32,297 bases of DNA from Ga0077536 sp943370145 (GTDB lineage Bacteria > Pseudomonadota > Gammaproteobacteria > Ga0077536): positions 1-32,297 of the forward strand of contig CALRPY020000051.1 of the NCBI GenBank assembly GCA_943370145.1, written 5' to 3'. Positions 1 to 7,826 of the stretch are shown in pieces; position 1 is the stretch's first letter, and each line of letters begins with the position of its first letter. Below the pieces are notes generated by a model that had not been told where the DNA came from, ran no database searches, and was given only the letters and a program-made list of their open reading frames with translations. Made by a program: the position numbers and the translations under genes.

Positions 1-52
1 CGAGACAGCCCGCGACGGGAGCGGCGAAGACCCGCGCCCGCGTGCCTCAGAA

Positions 53-89
53 AGAAAAGGTGTCAGATTTGAAATCTGACACCTTTTCT
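53..89. repeat. 37-bp perfect palindrome, copy 1 of 6
   Basis: Two 18-bp arms (53-70 and 72-89) are exact reverse complements around a single central G at 71. The core is GGTGTCAGATTT and its complement, flanked by AAAA on the left and TTTT on the right, so a transcript from either strand would form a long hairpin followed by a short U run. The same palindrome recurs at 25275, 28657, 28795, 31974 and 32178. It lies outside any gene, upstream of the first hydrolase. A bidirectional terminator or a mobile REP/MITE-like unit are both possible. Confidence 0.95.
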
Positions 90-150
90 CGGCTCTGGAC
101 CCTGCAGAGGCCGTCTGAACGCAGCGCGGGACACAGTTGCTCGGTGGCCG
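90..150 (-). repeat. Flanking module of palindrome copy 1
   Basis: Read on the minus strand, this stretch begins GCCACCGAGCAACTGTGTCC and ends with CTGCAGGGTCCA just before the palindrome. It is nearly the same as 25181-25226 and 28582-28632 on the plus strand, which also precede a palindrome. The repeated unit is therefore longer than the palindrome alone. In this copy the spacer between the module and the palindrome is the shortest of the three. Confidence 0.85.
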
Positions 151-249
151 ATCGAACGCGCGAATGGCGGCACATCACGCGCGACGCCGCTTGACGCCAT
201 CGACCGCGCCCCGACAATGCAGGCTGACTCCAGTGAAGCGAGAAGCCCG

Positions 250-1200
250 ATGAGCGCCGGCGCACGACTACCAGGTACCCCGGATCCCATGTGCCGCTGG
301 CCCGGCGCGCAGGGCGTGAGCATCGCCGGCGACTGCTGGGGTGACCCGTCCGGGCCGCTGATCCTGCTCCAGCACGGCGGGGGACAGACCCGCCATGCGT
401 GGAAGAACGTCGGCGAGACACTGGGCCGGGCCGGCTATCACGCGGTGGCCTTCGATGCGCGCGGCCACGGCGATTCCGACTGGGCGCCGGACGGCGTGTA
501 CGGCCAGGACATCATGGTCGAGGACCTGCGCTGCGTGGTCGCGGCGCTTGGTGGCCGGCGTCCCGTGCTGGTCGGCGCGTCGATGGGCGGCGGCACCAGC
601 CTCGTCGCCGTCGGCGAGGATCGCGTGGACGCGACGGCCCTGGTGCTGGTCGACATCGCACCGCAGATCGAGGCCGAGGGCGTGCAGAAGATCCAGGCCT
701 TCATGAGCCAGAAGCCGGAGGGCTTCGACACGCTGGAGGAAGTGGCGGCCGCGATTGGCGCCTACCAGCCGCATCGCAAGCCGCCAAAAGACCTGGCCGG
801 GCTCGCGAAGAACCTGCGGCTCGGGCCGGACGGCAAGTACCGCTGGCACTGGGACCCGCGCTTCATGACGCTGCGACGGGAAATGGACAAGCGCGTGATC
901 CGGCTGGAGGCCTGCGCGCGCGCGCTGCAACTGCCAACGCTGCTGGTCCGCGGCGGCCTGTCGGACGTGCTGAGCGAAGCCGGGGCGCAGGCTTTCCTGA
1001 AACTCTGCCCGCACAGCGAGTACGTGAACATCACCGATGCCGGGCACATGGTTGCCGGCGATCGCAACGACATCTTCGGCAATGCGGTCATCGACTTCCT
1101 GTCGCGCACGGTGCCGGTGGGGGGCGTGCCAATCAATCCGGCCCACGAACCACGACCGCAGCACCAGGGCCTGCCCGGCGACGTCGTCGACATTCCATGA
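250..1200 (+). CDS. Alpha/beta hydrolase
   Basis: A 316-residue alpha/beta hydrolase, probably cytoplasmic because no signal peptide is visible. It shows the oxyanion strand LQHGGG (about residues 40-45), the DARGHGDSDW segment typical of epoxide-hydrolase/esterase-like members, and the nucleophile elbow GASMGG with Ser at about 111. A late DAGHM supplies the catalytic His. The last 30 or so residues are a Pro/His-rich extension beyond the usual fold. The ATG at 250 is chosen because GAG lies 7 bases upstream; an in-frame ATG at 217 has no ribosome binding site. Its stop overlaps the next gene's ATG (ATGA), so the two are likely translated together. The substrate is unknown; an ester, lactone or CoA-linked intermediate would fit the thiolase-like neighbour. 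Confidence 0.88.
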   Translation: MSAGARLPGTPDPMCRWPGAQGVSIAGDCWGDPSGPLILLQHGGGQTRHAWKNVGETLGRAGYHAVAFDARGHGDSDWAPDGVYGQDIMVEDLRCVVAALGGRRPVLVGASMGGGTSLVAVGEDRVDATALVLVDIAPQIEAEGVQKIQAFMSQKPEGFDTLEEVAAAIGAYQPHRKPPKDLAGLAKNLRLGPDGKYRWHWDPRFMTLRREMDKRVIRLEACARALQLPTLLVRGGLSDVLSEAGAQAFLKLCPHSEYVNITDAGHMVAGDRNDIFGNAVIDFLSRTVPVGGVPINPAHEPRPQHQGLPGDVVDIP

Positions 1201-2747
1201 CTGCGCTGGCCGACATTCCCGACAACACGCCAATCCTTGTCGGGGTGGGCCAGCACAGCGTGCGCGACCCCGCGCAGCCCCTCTCGCCGGTCGCGCTCGC
1301 GGCGCGCGCCGCGGCACATGCGCTGGACGATACCGGCGCCGCCGCCGCGGTCGCTGGCGCCATCGACACCGTGGCCGCGATCCGGTTCTTCGAACACTCG
1401 ACCCGCGGTGAGGCGATGGTCGCCCATCCCTTCGGTTGCAGCGACAACGTGCCGCTGGCGATCGCGCGCCGGATCGGCGCGGCCCCGCGCACCCTGATCT
1501 ACGGCGACGTCGGCGGCCACACGCCGCAACGCCTGGTCAATCGGCTCTGCGCGGAAATCCACCGCGGCGAGACGACGGTCGCGTTGCTCGCGGGGGCCGA
1601 GGCGATCGCCACGATCAAGCACGCGCTGAAGCACGGCATCGGCCTGGACTGGCGCGAGGAACTGGGCGGAGATTTCCGCGACGAATGGGCGCCGGACAAG
1701 ATGGCGACCGCCTACGAGCGCGCGCACGGCTGCCACCTGCCGCTGCGCGTCTATCCGCTGCTCGAGCACCGGCGCGCGCACCGGCGCGGGCTCACGCCCG
1801 CGCAGCTGCGCGCGGAGATGGGCGCGCTGTTCGCGCCGTTCTCGCAGGTCGCGTCGGCGAATCCCCACGCCCGGTTCCCGACCGCGCGTGACGCGCATGA
1901 ACTCGCGTCAATCACCAGGGACAACTACCTCGTTTCCGAACCCTATACCCGGGCGCTCGTCGCACAGGACGCGGTGAACCAGGGCGCGGCGGCGGTGCTG
2001 ACCTCGGCAGGCACGGCGAGGCGCCTGGGAGTGGCGCCCGAACGCTGGGTGTTCCTGCGCGCCCATGCCGATCTCGACGAGCGGCCCGTCACCGAGCGCA
2101 TCGCGCTCGACCGCTCCCTCGCGCAGGAACTTGCGCTCGAACGCGTGCTGGACGCCGCCGCGGTGGACATTGCGGACGTCGCGCACGTCGATCTGTACAG
2201 CTGCTTTCCAATCGCGGTGTTCACTGCCTGTGACGCGCTGTCGCTGGACTGGCGCGACGCACGGCCCCTGACCCTCACCGGCGGCCTGCCCTTCTTCGGT
2301 GGCCCGGGCAACAACTACAGCATGCACGCGATCGCCGAAGCGGCCGCCCGCGTGCGGCGCGACCGCGCGAGCCTCGCGCTCGTCGTTGCCAACGGCGGCT
2401 ACCTGTCGAAGCACTCGATGGGCCTCTACAGCGGCAGGCCGCTCGCGCCATGGCAGCCGACGGACTGCGGCGACATCGAGCAGCGCCTGCAGGCGATTCC
2501 GCCGATGCCCCTGGCCGAGCCCGCGCCCGCGCGCGGCATCGTCGAGAGCTTTGTACTGAATTACCGGAAGAACCGGCCTGAGGCCTATGTCAGTGCGCTG
2601 ACCGAGAACCGCTCGGCGCGCTTCCTCGCGCGCATTCGGGAGGACGACGCCGGAAGCCTCGCGCGCCTCGCCGCGGGCGACGCCATCGGCAGCTCACTGG
2701 CGGTCAGCGCCGGCAGCCCCTGCAATCACGCGCGCCTCGCCGACTGA
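1197..2747 (+). CDS. Thiolase-like protein type 1 (acetyl-CoA acetyltransferase-like)
   Basis: This 516-residue protein has the thiolase fold with a long C-terminal part, matching the length and layout of the type-1 thiolase-like (TLP1) group. The N-terminus ILVGVGQ, the GGLPFFGGPGNNYSMH segment near residue 365 and NGGYLSKHSMG near residue 399 correspond to conserved thiolase loops. Where degradative thiolases carry the nucleophilic Cys (CxSG before the long helix), this protein reads GDVGGHTPQRLV (about 103-114), with no Cys. The usual acyl-transfer nucleophile therefore appears to be missing, as in other TLP1 proteins. A CoA-binding or lipid-related role is possible, but ordinary thiolysis is doubtful. 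The start ATG overlaps the upstream hydrolase stop by four bases, so co-translation is expected. Confidence 0.87.
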   Translation: MTALADIPDNTPILVGVGQHSVRDPAQPLSPVALAARAAAHALDDTGAAAAVAGAIDTVAAIRFFEHSTRGEAMVAHPFGCSDNVPLAIARRIGAAPRTLIYGDVGGHTPQRLVNRLCAEIHRGETTVALLAGAEAIATIKHALKHGIGLDWREELGGDFRDEWAPDKMATAYERAHGCHLPLRVYPLLEHRRAHRRGLTPAQLRAEMGALFAPFSQVASANPHARFPTARDAHELASITRDNYLVSEPYTRALVAQDAVNQGAAAVLTSAGTARRLGVAPERWVFLRAHADLDERPVTERIALDRSLAQELALERVLDAAAVDIADVAHVDLYSCFPIAVFTACDALSLDWRDARPLTLTGGLPFFGGPGNNYSMHAIAEAAARVRRDRASLALVVANGGYLSKHSMGLYSGRPLAPWQPTDCGDIEQRLQAIPPMPLAEPAPARGIVESFVLNYRKNRPEAYVSALTENRSARFLARIREDDAGSLARLAAGDAIGSSLAVSAGSPCNHARLAD

Positions 2748-2758
2748 GCGCTCGCGCG

Positions 2759-3427
2759 CTATTCGCGCAGGAATTCCTCGAGATTGAAGTCCACGCCCTG
2801 CGCGGCACCCGCGCGCAGTTCGGCCGCCAACGCCCGCTGGCAGGAATCCTGCTCCTTCAGGCGCGCGAAATAGGCGGTCACGGCCGCGGGGAAGCGCGGT
2901 GCGAGGCCGAGGTAGCTCGCGAGCAGCAGCGCGTACCCCACCGAGATGTCGGCCGCCGTGAAGCGCCCGGCGCACAAGGTGTCCTGCCTGGACACCACCG
3001 CGTCGACGCCCCGCAACCGGGCCAGGAACCACTTCGCGTAGTCGTCGACGACCTGTGGATTGCGCCGCGCTGGCGGCTCCATCCGCGAATACCGCAGGAC
3101 GAGGGTTTGCGGAAACGTCAGCGTCGCTTCCCCGAAGTAGAGCCAGTTCAGCCAGGGCCCGTAGTCGGGTTCGTCGACACCGACCGCGAGCGGGCTCGGA
3201 CCGTAACGCGTGACGAGGTATTGGCAGATCGCGACCGACTCGGTCATGCGCATCCCGCCATCGAAGAACGCGGGCACCGTGCCCAGCGGATTGACCTCGA
3301 GGTATTCCTTCGCGTGGACGCGGGGCGGAAAGGGCAGCATCCGCAGTTCGTAGTCGAGGCCCAGCGCCTCCAGCGTCCACAGCGGACGGAAGGAACGGGC
3401 GCCGGCCGAGTGATAGAGCGTGATCAT
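2759..3427 (-). CDS. Glutathione S-transferase family protein
   Basis: A 222-residue cytosolic GST. The N-terminal thioredoxin-like domain (about 1-80) opens with MITLYHSAGARSFRPLWTLE, has the cis-proline segment NPLGTVPAF and the glutathione-binding ES of MTESVAICQYL. The C-terminal all-helical domain holds the GRFTAADISVGYAL motif, whose Asp is the conserved N-capping residue of the GST core. Ser or Arg near positions 7-12 is the likely activating residue. It lies convergent to the thiolase-like gene (11-bp gap) and just downstream of the AI-2E-type gene on the same strand. The role is inferred as conjugation or reduction of an electrophile; the substrate cannot be read from sequence. Confidence 0.93.
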   Translation of the reverse strand: MITLYHSAGARSFRPLWTLEALGLDYELRMLPFPPRVHAKEYLEVNPLGTVPAFFDGGMRMTESVAICQYLVTRYGPSPLAVGVDEPDYGPWLNWLYFGEATLTFPQTLVLRYSRMEPPARRNPQVVDDYAKWFLARLRGVDAVVSRQDTLCAGRFTAADISVGYALLLASYLGLAPRFPAAVTAYFARLKEQDSCQRALAAELRAGAAQGVDFNLEEFLRE

Positions 3428-3446
3428 GCCGGTTGGCGGATTCGCA

Positions 3447-4460
3447 TCAGATGAGCCCTTTTTCGCGCAGCTCGTTCTTCATGTAGGCGTAGTAGATTGG
3501 CGCCGCGATGAGGCCCGGGATGCCGAACGCGGCCTCCATCACGAGCATCGCGAGCAGCATCTCCCACGCCCGGGCGCGGATGTGGCTGCCGATGATGCGC
3601 GCGTTCAGGAAGTATTCGAGCTTGTGGATGACGATGAGGTAGGCCAGCGACACGACCGCGACGATCGGCGACTGGCTGAAGCTCACGGTGAAAATCACCG
3701 TGTTGGAGATCAGGTTGCCGAGTATCGGTACCAGGCCCACGACGAAGGTCACCACGATCAGTGTCTTGGTGAACGGCAGATCGATACCGAAGGCGGGTAG
3801 CGCGACCACGAGATAGAGCGCCGTGAAGACGGTGTTCAGCGCCGAAATCCAGACCTGCGCGAAGACCACGCGGCGGAACGCGATGCTCAGGCGATGGCCG
3901 CGCTTCGCAAGCGCGGCGGACAGGGGACCGCGACTGCCGGCGGGCACTGCGGCTTCCAACGACAGCAGCCCGCCGATGACCATGCCGATGATGATGTGGG
4001 CGAGTGCGCGGCCGAGTCCGGTGCCCGCGACCTGGAACATCGCCGCGTGTTCACGCAGCCAGTTCACGAGTGCGATGCGCAGTTCCTCGGTGTCGGCGGG
4101 GACGTATTCGAGCAGCCAGCCCGGCAGCTGGTCGCGCGACTGCTCGATGATTTCCGCCATGCGCGTAATCAGGGCCGGAATGTTGTCGTGGCTGTCGCGG
4201 AGCAGGCTGGCCGCGGCCACGCCGAGCAGCCCGATGCCCGTGATGACGATCGCGGCGATCAGCGACACGGCGAGCAGGCGCGGGCCCTCGCCCCACAGCA
4301 TCCGGTTGCGCAGCAGGGGTGTCAGCAGGTTGACGAGCACGTAGACGAGCAGGCCGGCGAGCAGCGCCGGCAACAGCTTCAGATGCAGGATCAGGAGCAG
4401 CGCGGCGGCCGCGAAGCCCCAGGTCATCAGGTCGTATCGGGAAAGCGCGCGGGGAGCCAT
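3447..4460 (-). CDS. AI-2E family transporter (PerM/YdiK-like membrane protein)
   Basis: A 337-residue integral membrane protein. Hydrophobic stretches near residues 14-50, 60-90, 145-170 and several in the last 140 residues give about seven or eight membrane segments. The C-terminal half has the family pattern: a loop with LPFTKTLIVVTFVVGLVPILGN, then a YLIVIHKLEYFLNARIIGSHIR segment, then GIPGLIAAPIYYAYMKNELRE. Family members are proposed exporters of the AI-2 signal or Na+/H+-type antiporters, so a specific substrate should not be assumed. The ATG at 4460 follows a weak GGACCGAG site. It lies 19 bp upstream of the GST on the same strand and may share its transcript. Confidence 0.9.
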   Translation of the reverse strand: MAPRALSRYDLMTWGFAAAALLLILHLKLLPALLAGLLVYVLVNLLTPLLRNRMLWGEGPRLLAVSLIAAIVITGIGLLGVAAASLLRDSHDNIPALITRMAEIIEQSRDQLPGWLLEYVPADTEELRIALVNWLREHAAMFQVAGTGLGRALAHIIIGMVIGGLLSLEAAVPAGSRGPLSAALAKRGHRLSIAFRRVVFAQVWISALNTVFTALYLVVALPAFGIDLPFTKTLIVVTFVVGLVPILGNLISNTVIFTVSFSQSPIVAVVSLAYLIVIHKLEYFLNARIIGSHIRARAWEMLLAMLVMEAAFGIPGLIAAPIYYAYMKNELREKGLI

Positions 4461-4848
4461 CTCGGTCCTGTCGTGAGCAAGCGTAGTCTGCGGCGGAAGA
4501 TACGCATTGTGCCGTGACAGCGCCAGCCCGCGGCCGGCGACGGCCCGGTTGCATCCAGCCGCAGGCCCTCTGGCGCACCGGGCGCTGCGACGATGGATGG
4601 CGCACCCCGCCGCGGCGAGGAGGACGAACCCGGACAGGCCAGCGCAAGGGATGCGTCGCGCCCGCCGGGCCCGAGCGCCCGGCGGTGCCCCCCGGTCCCG
4701 CGTGCAGGGCCGCCGTCCGGCAGGCCGCGGCTATGGCACCAAGGTCCAATTCCCGGGCGGCTTCGCCCGGCCTAGGCTGCCCTGAGCGCCGGCCGTGGAT
4801 CGGTCGCGCACCCACCGCATTCGGCATTCAATGAAGAGGAAATCCGCC
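4461..4848. other. Divergent intergenic region, no gene seen
   Basis: 388 bp between two divergent genes, very GC-rich. Short open frames here have no start context or recognisable product. The only clear structure is a perfect hairpin at 4753-4770 (CCGGGCG, loop GCTT, CGCCCGG) with no T run, so it is not a classic terminator. It would lie in the 5' leader of the downstream secreted protein. I cannot identify a convincing -35/-10 pair. Confidence 0.6.
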
Positions 4849-5301
4849 ATGCCTGACCGAGCCCAGTCACGTCGCCCGGCCCTTGTCCGCCTGTTGTCCA
4901 TTGCCGCCCTCGCGGCCGGCGTCTCGCTCGCGGCGGGCCCGGCGGGCGCGGAGGACGACCTCGTGGCGACGGTGAAGAATGGCTGCCAGCAGGAACTCGC
5001 CGAGTTCTGCAGCAAGGTCACCCCGGGCAAACAGCGCGTGCTGGCCTGTCTCTACGCGCACGAGGACAAGCTGTCCGGCCGCTGCGAATACGCGCTCTAC
5101 GATGCGGCCGCCCAGCTGCAGCGCGCGCTCGGCGCCATCAGCTACGTCGTCAACGAGTGCAAGATCGATCTCGAGAAGCACTGCTCGACGATCGAGCCGG
5201 GTGGCGGCCGCCTGGCGGCGTGCATCAAGCGCAACGAGTCCGCGCTGACCCCGCGCTGCTCGCAGGCGATGAAGGACGTCGACCTGGAAGTCGTCCAGTA
5301 G
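4849..5301 (+). CDS. Secreted cysteine-rich repeat protein (GLG1/Cys_rich_FGFR type)
   Basis: A 150-residue exported protein. The start at 4849 is preceded at 8 bases by GAAGAGGA; an ATG at 4831 would add six residues. Arginines followed by a hydrophobic core and AGPAGA-ED give a cleavable signal peptide of about 34 residues. The mature part has two tandem repeats with four cysteines each: C-x7-C, then PGKQRVLACL and a Cys after LSGR in repeat 1, and C-x7-C, PGGGRLAACI and a Cys after LTPR in repeat 2. This matches the cysteine-rich repeats of Golgi GLG1 (PF00839), which also occur in small periplasmic bacterial proteins of unknown role. Eight cysteines suggest four disulfides in the periplasm. 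Confidence 0.88.
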   Translation: MPDRAQSRRPALVRLLSIAALAAGVSLAAGPAGAEDDLVATVKNGCQQELAEFCSKVTPGKQRVLACLYAHEDKLSGRCEYALYDAAAQLQRALGAISYVVNECKIDLEKHCSTIEPGGGRLAACIKRNESALTPRCSQAMKDVDLEVVQ

Positions 5302-5374
5302 ATCATCGACGGGTGCATCCCCCTCCCCGCGGCCAACGCCGCGGCGGCAGTCCCCGGCCCATGGAGTGCACGGC

Positions 5375-5737
5375 ATGAGTATCGAGCGCATGGAACTCGC
5401 CGAAGATCTGCACATCGTGCTGGTGCGCGGAACGCTCGGCGTCGAAGAATTGCGTCGAACGCGCGTACAGCTCGAGCGCGCAGCCGGCCGGTCGCCGGGG
5501 CTGCGTGTGCTGGTGGTGCTGCGGGATTTCACGGGCTGGGAGCACTCTCCCGGCTGGAGCGAGGTCGACGACCTTGCGATGGCGGACCAGCACCTGCGAC
5601 GAATCGCGGTCGTCGGCGACCCGGGATGGCGCGAGCAGACGCTGCTCTTCATGGCCAGCGGACTGCGCACCGTGCCCATCGAATATTTCGCACCTTCCGC
5701 GATGGAAGATGCGCTGCGCTGGCTCATCGGCACCTGA
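5375..5737 (+). CDS. SpoIIAA-like (STAS-fold) protein
   Basis: A 120-residue protein resembling the SpoIIAA-like family (PF11964). It alternates beta strands and amphipathic helices: MELAEDLHIVLVRGTL, then LRVLVVLRDFTGWE, then RRIAVVGDPGWREQTLLFMA, ending with EYFAPSAMEDALRWL. The aromatic RDFTGWE segment and RIAVVGD-x-W are the family hallmarks. The Ser phosphorylated in true anti-sigma antagonists is not obvious here, so classic partner switching should not be assumed. The ATG at 5375 has GGAG eight bases upstream. It lies 73 bp after the cysteine-rich protein on the same strand and is convergent with the next gene. Confidence 0.8.
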   Translation: MSIERMELAEDLHIVLVRGTLGVEELRRTRVQLERAAGRSPGLRVLVVLRDFTGWEHSPGWSEVDDLAMADQHLRRIAVVGDPGWREQTLLFMASGLRTVPIEYFAPSAMEDALRWLIGT

Positions 5738-5761
5738 ACCAGGGTGCCTGTCACGACCGCG

Positions 5762-7558
5762 TCAGGCCTCGGCGTCGTCCTCGCCACTGGCGGCCTCGCC
5801 CCGCTCGCTGGCGGCCGGCCTCGCGGCGCCGCGCTTTGCCGCGAGGCGCTTGCGCGTCAGCCGCTTCCTTTCGAGGGCGGCACGTTCCAGGCCCAGTGCC
5901 GCTCGCTCGGCCTCCAGCGCGGTGCGTTCCTTGGCAATCGCCGAACGTTCGGCCGCCAGGGCGCTGCGCTGCCCGGCAAGCGCGTCCGCTTCCGCCTCGT
6001 GGGCGCGCGCGCGCGCCAGCAATTGCTGGCGCTCGAGACGCAGCTCCTTGATCCGGGCCAGCACGCGTTCACGCATCTCGGCGCGGCGACGATTCAGCAC
6101 CTCCTTCACCTTGCGTCGCGAAACCAGCCGCAGCTCTTCCATCTGCGCGGCGAGCCTGCGCTCGTAACGTTCCCGTTCGGCTGCGCGCAGCGCGTCCATG
6201 TCGCGCGAGAAGGCGGTGCCGATCGGCACCGTGTCCCCGTTCCGCGAGTCATCCACGAGGCCCGTCAATTCCAGTTCGACGAAGCCGTCCCGGAGTGCGT
6301 CGGCCGGCGGGATGGCGTTGATGTCCAGCGGCGGCGCATTGATGTCCGGGGGCGCATCGGCGTAATCCAGCGGCGCCTCGATGTACGCGAGGCTCGAGAC
6401 CTCGAGCTCCCCGAATTCGAATTCGATCAGCGGCTCGTCGTTGAGCACGTCGTCGGTCCGCTCGCCCGCGCTGGCAACCTGGTCGACCGGCCCGTCGAGC
6501 ATGAACGAGGACAGGCCGATTTCCGCGAGCAGGAAGCAGGCCAGCGTCTCGACCCGCGCATCGTCCGCATAGACGATGTACGGGCGTTCGCGCGACAGGC
6601 TCGCGCGCTTCGCCCGCAGGGTGGAGAGGGGCATCTTCACCGCATAGCGTGACAGCTCGATGGCGTCGGTGCTCGTTTCGCGCACGTCCAGCCAGCAGCC
6701 GCCGGCGTCGACCAGCGCGCTGACCTCGTCGGGGTTCACGGTGCGCACCAGCGGCTGGCAGATCAGTTCGTTGAAATCCTCGTTCGAAACCCTGAGCAGC
6801 GCGCCGTCCGTCAGCATGCTGACGCCAGCCTCGCGCGCCTCGCCCGTCACCAGCGAGTGTTCGCCAAAGGTGTCGCCGGGACCCAGCACGCCGAGGCGCT
6901 GTCGCTTGCCACCGGCCTCCACGCGGTACATCTCCGCGGCGCCACTCTGCACGATGAAGAAGCCGTCGGCGACCTGGCCCTGCTCATAGACCGCTTCGCC
7001 GGCCGTGGTCCTGCGTTCCTCGAAGCGCAGCAGAATCTGCTGGACCTGTTCGGGCGCGACCTGCGACAGTGGCCCCACGCGCAGCGCGCGCTCGAGGCCG
7101 TCCATCTCGCTGGGATTTTCGTCGACCACCTCGAATTCGGGGTCGGTCGAGATCGAGGATGCCAGGCTCAACTGTCGAACGTAGTCGGCGTTGGGGATCT
7201 GCAGCAGGCGCACTGCGCGCGCCGCGATGATTTCCACTGCCTCGCCGGCGCGGTACAAGGGGCGATCGACCGGCTCGTCGTTCGCCTCGTGGCGCAGGGA
7301 CGTGCCGTTGGCGTGCTTGACGAGCACCCGCCCCTGCAGGAGGAACAGCGCGACCGGCTGGCTGTCACGTCCGACGATCACCGCGCCGGCCTTGTAGTTG
7401 ACGATCTCCGCCGCGCTGGCCAGCGCCTGCAGGCACGGCCGGGGCAGCGTCGCCAGGCGTTCCACGCGTAGCAGCGCGTCGGCGACTTCGCTCGAGACGT
7501 CGCCAAGCGCGGCCGCCATCGCAAGGGAGGTGGTCACCGTACCCTGGGGCCTGTTCAT
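5762..7558 (-). CDS. Two cyclic-nucleotide-binding domains + rhodanese-like domain + coiled coil
   Basis: A 598-residue cytoplasmic multidomain protein. The start at 7558 has a strong AAGGAGGA upstream. Residues about 30-130 look like a degenerate cNMP-binding barrel. Residues about 160-265 are a second barrel with an intact phosphate-binding cassette (FGEHSLVTGEAREAGV, Arg about 242), so cAMP or cGMP binding is plausible. Residues about 275-365 are a rhodanese-like fold (WLDVRE...YIVYADDARVETLACFLL) whose active loop lacks the catalytic Cys. An acidic proline-containing linker (about 365-450) leads to a long Arg/Glu/Ala coiled coil (about 455-575) and a basic Ala/Lys tail. There is no helix-turn-helix, so it is not a CRP-type transcription factor. 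It may be a nucleotide-gated scaffold; that is inference. Confidence 0.85.
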   Translation of the reverse strand: MNRPQGTVTTSLAMAAALGDVSSEVADALLRVERLATLPRPCLQALASAAEIVNYKAGAVIVGRDSQPVALFLLQGRVLVKHANGTSLRHEANDEPVDRPLYRAGEAVEIIAARAVRLLQIPNADYVRQLSLASSISTDPEFEVVDENPSEMDGLERALRVGPLSQVAPEQVQQILLRFEERRTTAGEAVYEQGQVADGFFIVQSGAAEMYRVEAGGKRQRLGVLGPGDTFGEHSLVTGEAREAGVSMLTDGALLRVSNEDFNELICQPLVRTVNPDEVSALVDAGGCWLDVRETSTDAIELSRYAVKMPLSTLRAKRASLSRERPYIVYADDARVETLACFLLAEIGLSSFMLDGPVDQVASAGERTDDVLNDEPLIEFEFGELEVSSLAYIEAPLDYADAPPDINAPPLDINAIPPADALRDGFVELELTGLVDDSRNGDTVPIGTAFSRDMDALRAAERERYERRLAAQMEELRLVSRRKVKEVLNRRRAEMRERVLARIKELRLERQQLLARARAHEAEADALAGQRSALAAERSAIAKERTALEAERAALGLERAALERKRLTRKRLAAKRGAARPAASERGEAASGEDDAEA

Positions 7559-7755
7559 CGGTATCCTCCTTCGGTGCGATTCGCTGTCGGGCGCCACGGC
7601 GGCGGCATGTGCCGTGCGGGCAAGGGACGGCTTCGAACGTGGACGGCACGTCGCCGGAACAGCGCCGGGAAATGGAAAAATGAGATGCGAGTCATGCCCC
7701 ACCGTGGCGGCCTGCCTGCATCGAACCTTGAGGGAATTGATCTCGGTGTGATTTA

Positions 7756-7774
7756 GGATTTTCTCCCAAAATCC
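7756..7774. promoter_or_regulatory. Perfect inverted repeat in divergent promoter region
   Basis: GGATTTT and AAAATCC are exact reverse complements separated by CTCCC. The site lies in the 268-bp gap between the divergent cyclic-nucleotide/rhodanese gene and the serine hydrolase, about 53 bp before the latter's start. The local composition is AT-richer than the surroundings. Its size and symmetry suit a dimeric repressor or activator operator. No T run follows on either side, so it is not a terminator. The binding protein is unknown. Confidence 0.45.
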
Positions 7775-7826
7775 GGACAGCACCGCCTATCGGGCGCAAG
7801 ACAGTCGAAAGCATCAGGAGCACAGC

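Noticed and set aside
47..421. Short open frames reading through the palindromes (translations with FKSDTF)
   Set aside because: They arise from the palindrome sequence itself, recur at each copy in both frames, and lack start signals.
4753..4770. Rho-independent terminator
   Set aside because: A good GC hairpin but no T run, and it lies upstream of a gene rather than after one.
7729..7756. FNR-type box near TTGAG-N4-TTGAT
   Set aside because: The two halves are direct, not inverted, so they do not form a TTGAT-N4-ATCAA site.
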